The position numbers and the translations under genes were made by a program. The notes under the pieces were generated by a model. The model saw nothing but the letters and a program-made list of their open reading frames with translations, was not told the DNA's origin and did not search any database. A DNA stretch of 64,000 nt from Actinomycetes bacterium (GTDB lineage Bacteria > Actinomycetota > Thermoleophilia > Solirubrobacterales > 70-9). Shown in pieces: positions 34,902 to 43,508 of the stretch. The stretch is taken from the NCBI GenBank assembly GCA_016861045.1, contig BOKP01000001.1:123529-187528 (forward strand), written 5' to 3'. The number at the start of each line of letters is the position of its first letter. The first letter of the stretch is position 1.

Positions 34902-35351
34902 CTAGAGAAGCTGACCGTCGATGAAGCCGGCCAGGAGGACCAGGATGCCGCCGACCTCGCCGGCGATCAGCGCCCACATGAACGGGTGGGTGCCGGGGAC
35001 GGGGTCGCGGAACTGGTTGTCGGTGTCGCGGCGCCATCCGTGCACGCAGTAGCCGACGATCGCGGCGACGAAGAAGAAGATCGGGATGAACGCCGCCGCC
35101 AGGTTGACGGCGGTGGAGAAGCCGCCGAGCTCGACGAAGGCGGCGAGAAGCAGCGTCGCGAAGCTGTAGAGGAGCGCCGCCCGGTGGGCCGTATCGACGT
35201 AGGGATGGGCGAGCGAGTCCTCCGACGTCGCCATCTGCCGGTACTTCCAGACCCCGAGCAGGAGCGCCCAGAGAAAGATCAGCCCCGCCGCGAGGACGAC
35301 GGCCTTCGTGTCGCTGCCGAGCTCCACGGGCCGATCGTACGCGGGCGTCAA
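34902..35351 (-). CDS. Four-TM membrane protein downstream of ileS
   Basis: 149 residues with four hydrophobic segments (KAVVLAAGLIFLWALLLGVW, ALLYSFATLLLAAFVEL, LAAAFIPIFFFVAAIVGYCV, ALIAGEVGGILVLLAGFI). No family was recognised. The TTG at 35351 overlaps the ileS stop as TTGA, in the same style as the ATGA and GTGA overlaps elsewhere. A GTG at 35327 is the alternative start. It is probably co-transcribed with ileS. Confidence 0.75.
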   Translation of the reverse strand: MTPAYDRPVELGSDTKAVVLAAGLIFLWALLLGVWKYRQMATSEDSLAHPYVDTAHRAALLYSFATLLLAAFVELGGFSTAVNLAAAFIPIFFFVAAIVGYCVHGWRRDTDNQFRDPVPGTHPFMWALIAGEVGGILVLLAGFIDGQLL

Positions 35352-38300
35352 GCGGCGCGGGTCAGCCCGATCGCCAGCTCGCGTCCGTCGATGGTCGTCT
35401 TCGTGCCGCCGGCTCGGTCGTAGTCGACGCTCCTCGCCAGCGTCTCGCCGGTCACGTAATCCTCGTGTGCGCGGGCGGCCGCGACCAGCTCGTCGTCGCC
35501 GCCGAGCACGAGGTCGATCCGGTCGCTGACGTCGAGGCCGGCCTGCTTGCGGGCGTTCTGGATCGCCCGGACGATCTCGCGCGCCCGGCCCTCCCGAATC
35601 AGGTCGTCGTCGAGCTCGAGCGCGAGCGCGACGGCGCGGCCGGCGTCCGATTCGACCCGGTAGCCGTCCAGCGGCTCCATTGCGAAGCTGAGCTCCTCCG
35701 GGCCGAGCGTGTGCTCGCGTCCGTCGATCGCGATCCCGACCCGGCCGCCGCCGTCGATCGTCGCCCGGACCTGGTCGGCGTCGAGCGCCTCGACCGCCGC
35801 CTTGACCTGCGGCATCTGCTTGCCGAACCGCGGCCCGAGCGCCCGAAAGTCGGGCTTGACGGTCCAGCTCGCGAGCTCTCCCTCCTCGCTGACGAACTCG
35901 AGCTCTCGGACGTTGAGCTCGGCGCGGACGATCGCCGCCAGCCCCTCGATCGTCCGCCGCTCGGACTCGGTCGCGACGATCACGGCCCGGGCGAGCGGCT
36001 GGCGCATCTTCACCTTCGCCTGCGCCCGCGCGGCGCGACCGAGCTCGATCGCCCGGCGGGCGGCGTCGACGCCGGTCTCGAGCTCACGGTCGCGCCGCTC
36101 CCCGTCGACCTCGGGGTAGTCCTCGAGGTGGACGGAGGCCTCGAGGGGCGGCTCGGCGCCGTGGACGAGGTTGAGCCAGATCGCGTCGGCGGTGAACGGG
36201 ATGAACGGGGCGAGCAGCTTCGCCGTCTCGACGAGGCAGTCGCGCAGCGTCTCGAACGCGGCGGGATCGCCTTCCCAGAAGCGTCGCCGCGAGACCCGCA
36301 CGTACCAGTTCGACAGCTCGTCGACGTAGTCGGCGATCGCCCGTCCCGCCGTCACCGTGTCGAAGTCGTCGAGCCGCTCCCGCACGACCCCGGTCGTCGC
36401 CTGCAACCGCGAGACGATCCACCGGTCCATGGCGCGATCGGGATCTGATCGCTGCTCGCTTCCCGCTGCCTGCCGCGGGCTCTCCGCGGCGTTCGCATAG
36501 AGCACCAGGAACGAGTAGGTGTTCCAGAGCGTCAGCAGGAACTGCCGGACCGACTCGCCGACCGTGTCGGCGCTGAAGCGGTAGCCGGCCCACGGCTGCT
36601 GCGAGGCGAGGTAGTACCAGCGGAAGGCATCGGCGCCGTGGGCGTCGATCACCTGGTGCGGGTCGACCAGGTTGCCGAGCCGCTTGCTCATCTTCCGGCC
36701 CTCGGGATCGAGGATCAGCCCGAGGCAGACGCAGTTGAGGTAGTCGGTGCGGTCGAACAGGAGGACCGACTCGGCGAGCTGCGAGTAGAACCAGCCCCGG
36801 GTCTGGTCAATCCCCTCGCAGATGAAGTCGGCCGGGAAGCGCCGCTCGAACTCGGCCTCGTTCTCGAACGGGTGGTGGAGCTGCGCGAACGGCATCGCGC
36901 CGCTGTCGTACCAGGTGTCGATCACCTCGGGGACGCGCCGCATCTCGCCTTCGCAGGCGGGGCATTCGAGCGTCACGTCGTCGATGTAGGGGCGATGGAG
37001 ATCGAGCTCCCCGTCCTCGGAGCGGGGCAGCTTCCCGCCGCGCTCGGTGATCTCGGCGACCGAGCCGATGCAGACGCGCTCCCCGCATTCCTCCGACCGG
37101 CATTCCCAGATCGGCAGCGGCGTGCCCCAGTAGCGCTCGCGCGAGAGCGCCCAGTCGACGTTGCCCTCGAGCCACTTGCCGAACCGCCCGTGCTTGATGT
37201 GCTCGGGGTGCCAGCCGATGCGCTCGTTCTCGGCCAGCATCCGGTCGCGGACCTCGGACGTGCGCAGGTACCAGGACGCCTTCGCGTAGTAGAGCAGCGG
37301 CGTCTCGCAGCGCCAGCAGTGCGGGTAGGCGTGCTCGTAGGGGACCTGCTTGAACAGCCGTCCGCTCCGCTCGAGGGCGGCGACGATCTCGGGATCGTGC
37401 TCGCGCACGAGCTTGCCCTGGAAGTCGGGGACCCGCTCGTCGTAGGTGCCGTCGAGGCGGACCGGGTTCTGCAGCGTCATCCCATAGCGCTCGCCGAGCC
37501 GGAAGTCGTCCTCGCCGAAGGCGAGGGCGGTGTGGACGAGGCCGGTGCCGTCCTCGGTGGTGACGAAGTCGGCCATCAGGACCGAGTGACCGAGCGGACC
37601 GAAGTCGGAGCCGGGGATGAAGTCGAAGGGCGCCTCATAGCGGATTCCATCGAGGTCGGCGCCCTCGAACGTCGCGAGCGTCTCGTAGCCCGCGCCGAGG
37701 ACCCGCTCGGCGAGCGCGAGCGCGACGACGACGACCTCGCCGTCCACCGTCCGCGCCCGCACGTAGTCGATCTCCGGCCCCGCGGCCACGGCCGCGTGGG
37801 CGATCAAGGTCCAAGGGGTCGTCGTCCAGACGAGCAGGCTGTCGCCCGACTCGACGACGCTGCCCGCTGCCCGCTGCCCGCTGCCCGCTGCGACCGGAAG
37901 CCGCACGTAGGCGGACGGATCGACAACGTCCTTGTAGCCGTCGGCGACCTCGTGCGAGCTCAACGCCGTGCCGCAGCGCGGGCAGTAGGGGACGACCTTG
38001 TGGCCCTGGTAGAGCCGGTCGCGATCCCAGTTCTCCCGCAGCGACCACCAGACCGACTCGATGTAGTCGGGCTCCATCGTCACGTAGGGGTCGTCGAGGT
38101 CGATCCAGTGGCCGATCCGCTCGACCATCCGGACCCAGTCGCCGACGTAGGCGAAGACCGACTCGCGGCAGCGGCGGTTGAACTCGGCGATCCCGTAGGC
38201 CTCGATCTCCTCCTTCGAGCTGATCCCGAGCTCCTTCTCGATCTCGAGCTCGACGGGCAGCCCGTGGCAGTCCCAGCCGCCCTTGCGCGGGACGTCGAAC

Positions 38301-38533
38301 CCGCACATCGACTTGTAGCGGGGATAGACGTCCTTGAAGACGCGGGCGAGGACGTGGTGGGAGCCGGGCTTGCCGTTCGCGGTCGGCGGCCCCTCGTAGA
38401 AGCTCCACAGCGGCCGCCCCCGGCGGAGGGCGAGCTGGCGCCGGAAGGTGTCGCCCTCGCGCCAGCGCTCGAGGATCGACTCCTCGAGGGCCGGGAAGGA
38501 CTGCTTCGGATCGACCGGGGCGTAGCCGCTCAT
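35348..38533 (-). CDS. ileS: Isoleucyl-tRNA synthetase (IleS2-like, eukaryal type)
   Basis: 1061 residues. The class I HIGH-like motif is at about 57-60 (NGKPGSHHVLAR), the KMSKR loop at about 614, and the editing region starts with the WTTTPWTLIAH segment. The anticodon-binding and long C-terminal domains follow. It charges tRNA-Ile. The sequence style (GWDCHGLPVELEIEKELGI, FICEGIDQTRGWFYSQ) is that of the eukaryote-like IleS2 group, many of which resist mupirocin. Two short insertions, around residues 214-224 and 685-692, carry the similar peptides AAGSGQRAAGS and AAGSEQRS. The first is encoded by four tandem heptamers. Confidence 0.95.
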   Translation of the reverse strand: MSGYAPVDPKQSFPALEESILERWREGDTFRRQLALRRGRPLWSFYEGPPTANGKPGSHHVLARVFKDVYPRYKSMCGFDVPRKGGWDCHGLPVELEIEKELGISSKEEIEAYGIAEFNRRCRESVFAYVGDWVRMVERIGHWIDLDDPYVTMEPDYIESVWWSLRENWDRDRLYQGHKVVPYCPRCGTALSSHEVADGYKDVVDPSAYVRLPVAAGSGQRAAGSVVESGDSLLVWTTTPWTLIAHAAVAAGPEIDYVRARTVDGEVVVVALALAERVLGAGYETLATFEGADLDGIRYEAPFDFIPGSDFGPLGHSVLMADFVTTEDGTGLVHTALAFGEDDFRLGERYGMTLQNPVRLDGTYDERVPDFQGKLVREHDPEIVAALERSGRLFKQVPYEHAYPHCWRCETPLLYYAKASWYLRTSEVRDRMLAENERIGWHPEHIKHGRFGKWLEGNVDWALSRERYWGTPLPIWECRSEECGERVCIGSVAEITERGGKLPRSEDGELDLHRPYIDDVTLECPACEGEMRRVPEVIDTWYDSGAMPFAQLHHPFENEAEFERRFPADFICEGIDQTRGWFYSQLAESVLLFDRTDYLNCVCLGLILDPEGRKMSKRLGNLVDPHQVIDAHGADAFRWYYLASQQPWAGYRFSADTVGESVRQFLLTLWNTYSFLVLYANAAESPRQAAGSEQRSDPDRAMDRWIVSRLQATTGVVRERLDDFDTVTAGRAIADYVDELSNWYVRVSRRRFWEGDPAAFETLRDCLVETAKLLAPFIPFTADAIWLNLVHGAEPPLEASVHLEDYPEVDGERRDRELETGVDAARRAIELGRAARAQAKVKMRQPLARAVIVATESERRTIEGLAAIVRAELNVRELEFVSEEGELASWTVKPDFRALGPRFGKQMPQVKAAVEALDADQVRATIDGGGRVGIAIDGREHTLGPEELSFAMEPLDGYRVESDAGRAVALALELDDDLIREGRAREIVRAIQNARKQAGLDVSDRIDLVLGGDDELVAAARAHEDYVTGETLARSVDYDRAGGTKTTIDGRELAIGLTRAA
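37859..37891. repeat. Heptanucleotide tandem repeat inside ileS
   Basis: Four perfect copies of TGCCCGC (37861-37888) with partial copies at both ends. Because seven is not a multiple of three, gain or loss of one copy would shift the ileS frame. Confidence 0.85.
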
Positions 38534-38544
38534 CGCGGCGGCCG

Positions 38545-38550
38545 ATTCTA
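38545..38550 (-). promoter_or_regulatory. Candidate -10 element of ileS
   Basis: TAGAAT on the minus strand is 11 bases before the ATG at 38533, giving a leader of only a few bases. Confidence 0.4.
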
Positions 38551-38611
38551 GGCGGCAGCAACCATCTAGCCTTGGTCTCGGCACACCCCGAACGACGAAC
38601 GGAGAACCCGA

Positions 38612-39955
38612 ATGGCAGAGGAATCGACGGACGAGGCGACCGAGGGCGAGCGGCTCTGGGGCGGCGAGACCGACAAGGCGGTCGCCAACTTCCCGGTCTC
38701 CGGCCAGCCCATCCCGGCCCCGGTGGTCCACTGGCTCGGCCGGATCAAGGCGGCGGCGGCGCGGACCAACGCCGAGCTCGAGCTGCTCGACGCGGCCCAC
38801 GCCGAGCGGATCGCCGCGGCGGCCGACGCCGTCGGGCGCGGCGAGCACGACGGCCAGTTCCCGGTCGACGTCTTCCAGACCGGCTCCGGCACCTCGTCGA
38901 ACATGAACGCGAACGAGGTGATCGCGAACCTCGCCGGCGACGGGGCCCACCCGAACGATCACGTCAACATGGGCCAGTCGTCGAACGACGTGTTCCCGTC
39001 GGCGGTCCACCTCGCCGCGCTCGAGCGGACGAGCGCCGACCTGCTGCCGGCGGTCGACGCGCTCGCGGCCACCCTCGACCGCAAGGGAGCCGAGTTCGCC
39101 GACCACGTCAAGTCCGGCCGGACCCACCTGATGGACGCGGTCCCGGTGACGCTCGGGCAGGAGTTCTCCGGCTTCGCCTCGCAGATCCGCCTCGGGGCCG
39201 AGCGGATTCGCGGCACGCTCGGCCGGGTCGGGCAGATCCCGCTCGGCGGGACCGCGACCGGGACTGGGATCAACACCCACGCGGAGTTCTCCGACCGCGT
39301 GCGGGAGAAGCTCGCGGCGGCGAGCGGCCTCGAGATCTCGGCGCCCGCCGACCGCTTCGAGGCGCAGGCCAACCGCGATGCGCTGGTCGAGCTCTCGGGG
39401 GCGCTGAAGGTGCTCGCGGTCTCGCTGATCAAGATCGGCAACGACCTCGCGCTGATGGGCTCCGGGCCGCGCGCCGGCCTCGCCGAGATCCGCCTGCCGG
39501 AGCTCCAGAAGGGCTCCTCGATCATGCCCGGCAAGGTCAACCCCGTGATCCCCGAGGTGGTGATCCAGGTCGGCGACCAGGTGATCGGCAACGACGTCGC
39601 GATCACGCTCGGCGGAGCCCAGGGCCAGTTCGAGCTCAACGTCCGCGTGCCGCTGATCGCCCGCAACCTGCTCGACTCGGTCAAGCTCCTCGCGGCGGCC
39701 TGCCGCCTGCTCGACGGCAAGTGCGTCGCCGGCATCGAGCCGAACGAGGGGATGCTGCAGCGCCACGCCGAATCGACCCTGCAGGTGGCGACTGCGCTCA
39801 ACCCGCACATCGGCTACGACAGCGCGACCGAGATCGTCAGGGAGGCGGCGGCCTCGGGCCGGACGGTCCGCGAGGTGGCGGTCGAGAAGGGGGTCGACGA
39901 GGCGACCCTCGACGAAGCGCTCGACTTCATCGGCATGGCCCGCCCGCACGGCTGA
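38612..39955 (+). CDS. fumC: Class II fumarate hydratase
   Basis: 447 residues. The superfamily signature GSSIMPGKVNPVIPE is present, with GSGTSSNMNANEVIAN, NMGQSSNDVFPSAVH and SGRTHLMDAVPVTLGQE. It interconverts fumarate and malate in the TCA cycle. A MAEESTDEATEGERLWGGET start is normal. It is divergent from ileS with 78 bases between, and is not linked to other TCA genes here. It is followed after about 30 bases by the flippase gene. Confidence 0.93.
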   Translation: MAEESTDEATEGERLWGGETDKAVANFPVSGQPIPAPVVHWLGRIKAAAARTNAELELLDAAHAERIAAAADAVGRGEHDGQFPVDVFQTGSGTSSNMNANEVIANLAGDGAHPNDHVNMGQSSNDVFPSAVHLAALERTSADLLPAVDALAATLDRKGAEFADHVKSGRTHLMDAVPVTLGQEFSGFASQIRLGAERIRGTLGRVGQIPLGGTATGTGINTHAEFSDRVREKLAAASGLEISAPADRFEAQANRDALVELSGALKVLAVSLIKIGNDLALMGSGPRAGLAEIRLPELQKGSSIMPGKVNPVIPEVVIQVGDQVIGNDVAITLGGAQGQFELNVRVPLIARNLLDSVKLLAAACRLLDGKCVAGIEPNEGMLQRHAESTLQVATALNPHIGYDSATEIVREAAASGRTVREVAVEKGVDEATLDEALDFIGMARPHG

Positions 39956-39986
39956 GGACGGCGCCGTCACCGGCTCCCGCACCCCG

Positions 39987-41204
39987 CTGACGGCCGCGGC
40001 GGTCGGCAAGGCGTTCGAGGCTCTCAGCCTCGTCGGCCTCGCGGTCGTCCTGCCCCGGGCGCTCGGCCCGGCCGCCTTCGCCGACCTCGCCGTCGCCCTG
40101 ACGATCGTCTCGATCGGAGCGACCGCGACCGCGCTCGGAGGCCCGGCGCTGATGGCGCGGTTCCTGCCCGCCGCGCCACCCGCGGAGCGCCCCCGGCTCG
40201 CCCGCGGCCTCGCGGTCCGGCTCGGGCTCGTCCGCCTCGCCTGGGCGGGCCTGCTGGCGCTCGCGGCGGCCGTCGCGAGCGCCGTCGACCCCGACGCCGT
40301 GCCGCCGGCGACCGTCGCGCTCTCGTCCCTGGCGCTGCTCTGCAGCGTCGTCGCGACCGTGCTCCTCCAGGCGTCGCTCGGCCTCGGCCGAGCCGGCCCG
40401 TGGGTGGCCCGCTACCCGCTCGAGAACTTCGTGATCGTGGTCGCGGCGCTGGCGCTCGAGCCGGCGCTGGGCCCGACCGGAGCGGTCGCGGCCCTGCCGA
40501 TCGCGACCGCCGCCTCGCTGCTGCTCGGCCTGGTCGCGGCCGGCGGCGAGCTCGGTCGGGCGGGCGCGAGCGCGAGCGCGCCGGCGCCGATGCTGCGGTT
40601 CGCGCGGCTGCAGGCGGCCGCCGGCGCCCTGACCCAGCTCGGCCTTCGCGGGGCGATCCCGGTGGTGGCGCTGCTCGGGACCGCCGCCGAGACGGCCGAC
40701 GCGGCGCTCGCGATCGGGGTCGGGGTTGCGGGCCTGTTCGGCTTCCTGCAGCTCTTCGTCGTGCTTCTCCCCGGCGCGGTCCGGGCCGCCGCGCGGGCGG
40801 GCACGGCCGGGCCGGAGCGGCAGCTCGGCCGGCTGGCTGCGCGCTGCACGCTCGTCGCGATGCCGGTCGCCGCCGTCCTCGCCGCGACGGCGGAGCCGAT
40901 CGTCGCGACCGTGTTCGGTCCCGCCTACGCCGGCGCCGCCGATGCGCTCCGGATCGCCTTCGCGGTGGTCGCCGTCGCCCCGCTTTGGTCGTGGCTCTCG
41001 CAGCTCGCGGTCCTGCGCCTGCGCCCCGAGGCCCAGGTCCGCGCCGCCGCCGCCGGCGCCGCCGCCTTCTGCCTGCTGGTCGCACCGGCGGTGACCGCCG
41101 CCGGCGCCGCCGGCGCCGCCGCCGTGACGCTCGCTTCGATCTCGATCTCCGCCTTCGTGCTCGCCCTCGTGCTCGCCGCCGGGCGCCGCCCGCTCCCCGC
41201 GTGA
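39987..41204 (+). CDS. Polysaccharide/lipid flippase-like (MOP superfamily) membrane protein, start uncertain
   Basis: About 405 residues with roughly 12 membrane segments, such as FVIVVAALALEPALGPTGAVAAL and IAFAVVAVAPLWSWLSQLAVL. The EPIVATVFGPAYAGAADALR segment is characteristic of Wzx-type O-antigen/teichoic flippases. It would move lipid-linked sugars across the membrane. The membrane-domain sequence (GKAFEALSLVGLAVVLPRAL) begins well before the first canonical start (ATG 40152). CTG at 39987 is the first possible codon after the fumC stop. The next gene overlaps as GTGA. Confidence 0.78.
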   Translation: MTAAAVGKAFEALSLVGLAVVLPRALGPAAFADLAVALTIVSIGATATALGGPALMARFLPAAPPAERPRLARGLAVRLGLVRLAWAGLLALAAAVASAVDPDAVPPATVALSSLALLCSVVATVLLQASLGLGRAGPWVARYPLENFVIVVAALALEPALGPTGAVAALPIATAASLLLGLVAAGGELGRAGASASAPAPMLRFARLQAAAGALTQLGLRGAIPVVALLGTAAETADAALAIGVGVAGLFGFLQLFVVLLPGAVRAAARAGTAGPERQLGRLAARCTLVAMPVAAVLAATAEPIVATVFGPAYAGAADALRIAFAVVAVAPLWSWLSQLAVLRLRPEAQVRAAAAGAAAFCLLVAPAVTAAGAAGAAAVTLASISISAFVLALVLAAGRRPLPA

Positions 41205-42052
41205 GCCGTCGGGCGGTCAGCGTCGTCGTCCCGACCCGCGACAGGCCGGCCGCGCTCGGCCGGTGCGTGCGGGCGCTTCGGGGCCAGTCCGTCCCGGTCG
41301 AGGTGATAGTCGTCGACGACGGCTCGGTCGCGCCCGGCGCGGTCCGCCGGGCGGCCGCCGGGGCGACGGTCCTCACCGCGGCCGGCGGCGGCCCGGCGGC
41401 CGCCCGCAACGCCGGCATCGCCGCCGCCTCCGGCGAGGTCGTCTGCCTGACCGACGACGACTGCGAGCCGGTGGCGCGCTGGGCCGAGCTGCTGGCGGCG
41501 GGCTGCGCCGCGACCGGCACCGCGGCGGGGCGGACGCTGCCGCCTGCATCGGCGCCGGCGGTGGCCCGCGCCTCGCAGGCGATCGCCAACGGCATCCTCG
41601 AGTCGTCCTTCGATCCGGCGACGGCGACGGTCGGCTTCGCGCCGTCCTGCAACCTCGCGATCGACGCCGGGCTCGCCCGGGAGCTCCGGTTCGACGAGCG
41701 CTTCCCCGCCGCCGCCGGGGAGGATCGCGAGTGGTGCGATCGGGCGGTGGCCGCCGGCCATGCGCCGCGGCTCGTCGATGCCGCGATCGTCGTCCACCAT
41801 CAGCGGATGACGGCGTCCTCGTTCGCCCGCCAGCAGCTCGGCTACGGTCGCGGGGCCGCGCGCTACCGCGCGCTCGGGACGGGCGGGGGGCGCGTTCCCG
41901 CCGGTCCCGCGCTGGCGCGCCGGCTGCTCGCCGCCGCGAGCGCCGAGGGTCTCGCGGTCGGCGCGCTCGTCGCCCTCGCGCAGGGCCTGACCGTCGCCGG
42001 GATGATCGCCGAGCGCGGCTCGCCGCTCAGCGAGCGGCGCCCGGCTGCCTGA
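41201..42052 (+). CDS. GT2-family glycosyltransferase
   Basis: 283 residues of GT-A fold: VSVVVPTRDRPAALGRCVRA, VIVVDDGS, GGGPAAARNAGIAAASGEVV and LTDDDCEP as the metal-binding acidic motif. GFAPSCNLAIDAGLA and a later EDREWC acidic group follow. It transfers a sugar from a nucleotide sugar; acceptor unknown. Translationally coupled to the flippase (GTGA). Its 3' end overlaps the convergent phosphodiesterase gene by 26 bases. Confidence 0.88.
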   Translation: MSRRAVSVVVPTRDRPAALGRCVRALRGQSVPVEVIVVDDGSVAPGAVRRAAAGATVLTAAGGGPAAARNAGIAAASGEVVCLTDDDCEPVARWAELLAAGCAATGTAAGRTLPPASAPAVARASQAIANGILESSFDPATATVGFAPSCNLAIDAGLARELRFDERFPAAAGEDREWCDRAVAAGHAPRLVDAAIVVHHQRMTASSFARQQLGYGRGAARYRALGTGGGRVPAGPALARRLLAAASAEGLAVGALVALAQGLTVAGMIAERGSPLSERRPAA

Positions 42053-43508
42053 GGTCGAGCGCGCCCGCGATCGCGGCGGCGACGTCGGCCACCGAGCGCA
42101 GCTCCTCCGCGTCGACCGCCCCCGGGGCGACGATCGCCCAGGCATCGGAGCGCTCGGGGTGGTTGCCGACCCGGCCGCTGGCGGCGCCATGGCGGCGCAC
42201 CTCCCCGAGCTCGGGCGAGGCGACGCCTTCGAGCGTCACCGTCTCGGTGTCGGTCCAGCCGACGATCAGGTCGGGAAGGAGATCCGATCGCGGTCCCGGG
42301 AAGACGTCGCCGGCGCGAACGACCCTGGTGACCGAGGGCCCGCCGCCGATGTCCGCGAAGGTGCGCAGTCCGGCCTCGATCCGGGCGCAGAGCTCGTCCG
42401 CGGCGCCGGGCTCGACCGTTCCCCGGGCCTCGCGGCCGCGGAGGTTGAGGCGGATCAGCCCGGTCCCGTCGGCCGGCAGCGCGAACGCCTCGGCCCGCTG
42501 GTCGATCCCTCGCGTCTCGAGCCGGCTCGTGATCGCCAGCGCCGCCCGATCGGGGATCGCCGCCGCGACGGCGGAGCGGAGCCGCGCCGGAACGGCCGCC
42601 CGCAGTCGCCAGAGGCCGCTGACCCCGGGCCGCTCGGGGACGCCTCCCCGGAGGACGGCATCGAGCATGCCGGGGAGCAGGTCGGCCCGGCTCGAGTTGT
42701 GGTCCATCCCCAGCGGCGAGACGACGATCGTTTGGGCGTCGGCGGGCAGCGCCTCGCAGATCCGCCCGATCGCGGCGTCGGTCGCGGCGTAGACGTCGGC
42801 GAGCGCCGTCTCGAGCTCGGCGCGGACGCCGGCGCCGATCCGCAGCCCCGCCGACTCGAGCAGGCCGAGGTCGCGGAGCTGGTGGCCGGCGATGTGGCCG
42901 GCGCTGAGCCCGATCCAGGCGAGGTCCCAGCCCCCCGGGGCCAGGGCCTCCACTGCGGCGGCGGCCGTGCGCCCGGGGGCGGTGAGGAGCGCCTCGCGCA
43001 GCGTCCGGAGCTCGGCCGCGGTCGCGAGGCCGAACGTCTCGTTCACCTTCGGCGCCCGCCCCGCCGCCCGCCGCGCCCGCCGCCCGGCCGCGGCGGGCGC
43101 GGCTCGGGTGGGCATGACCACGCGCTCGCGGTAGCCGACCCCGGAGACGGTGACGCCGTTCGCCACCGCCGGCGCCGCCGAGCTCTCGTAGGGGTCGAGG
43201 ACGAGCACGCGGCGTCCGGCGAGCGAGGCGGCCTCCCAGAGCGGCCGCGGGAAGTCGATGTCCCCCGCGAGCCGGATCCGCCCCTCCGCGCCGACCCACT
43301 GGAAGGGGTAGTAGTGGCCGTGCTCGCCGGGCTCGAGGCCCGTGTAGAGGGTCTGCAGGCTCGAGGCCGCGAGGTCGGCCGCCGGCGAGTCGAGCTCGAC
43401 CCGGCGCCCGCGACCGGTCAGCGAGGCGAGGACCGGCAGCCGCCCCTCGCCGAGCATCCGCCCGAGCAGGCCGACGTCGGCGCCGTCGAGCTGAAGGACC
43501 GCGATCAC
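42027..43508 (-). CDS. Alkaline-phosphatase-superfamily phosphodiesterase-like protein
   Basis: 493 residues. VIAVLQLDGADVGLLGRMLG is the first metal-ligand strand (Asp). The nucleophile region is in SLQTLYTGLEPGEHG, and TIVVSPLGMDHNSSRADLLP has a later acidic/His metal site. This fits the type I phosphodiesterase/nucleotide pyrophosphatase group. No signal peptide or membrane span is visible, so it may be cytoplasmic. It is the last gene of a three-gene operon with GTGA overlaps (GT2, Gfo/Idh, this gene). The substrate may be a sugar- or lipid-linked phosphate; this is inferred from context. Confidence 0.78.
   Translation of the reverse strand: MIAVLQLDGADVGLLGRMLGEGRLPVLASLTGRGRRVELDSPAADLAASSLQTLYTGLEPGEHGHYYPFQWVGAEGRIRLAGDIDFPRPLWEAASLAGRRVLVLDPYESSAAPAVANGVTVSGVGYRERVVMPTRAAPAAAGRRARRAAGRAPKVNETFGLATAAELRTLREALLTAPGRTAAAAVEALAPGGWDLAWIGLSAGHIAGHQLRDLGLLESAGLRIGAGVRAELETALADVYAATDAAIGRICEALPADAQTIVVSPLGMDHNSSRADLLPGMLDAVLRGGVPERPGVSGLWRLRAAVPARLRSAVAAAIPDRAALAITSRLETRGIDQRAEAFALPADGTGLIRLNLRGREARGTVEPGAADELCARIEAGLRTFADIGGGPSVTRVVRAGDVFPGPRSDLLPDLIVGWTDTETVTLEGVASPELGEVRRHGAASGRVGNHPERSDAWAIVAPGAVDAEELRSVADVAAAIAGALDLRQPGAAR

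Noticed and set aside
37859..37891. Heptamer array as a CRISPR-like repeat
   Set aside because: There are no spacers; it is a pure tandem repeat inside a coding gene.
38534..40009. Extension of the ileS frame upstream of 38533
   Set aside because: It is antisense to fumC; IleS homology begins at MSGYAPVDPKQSF.
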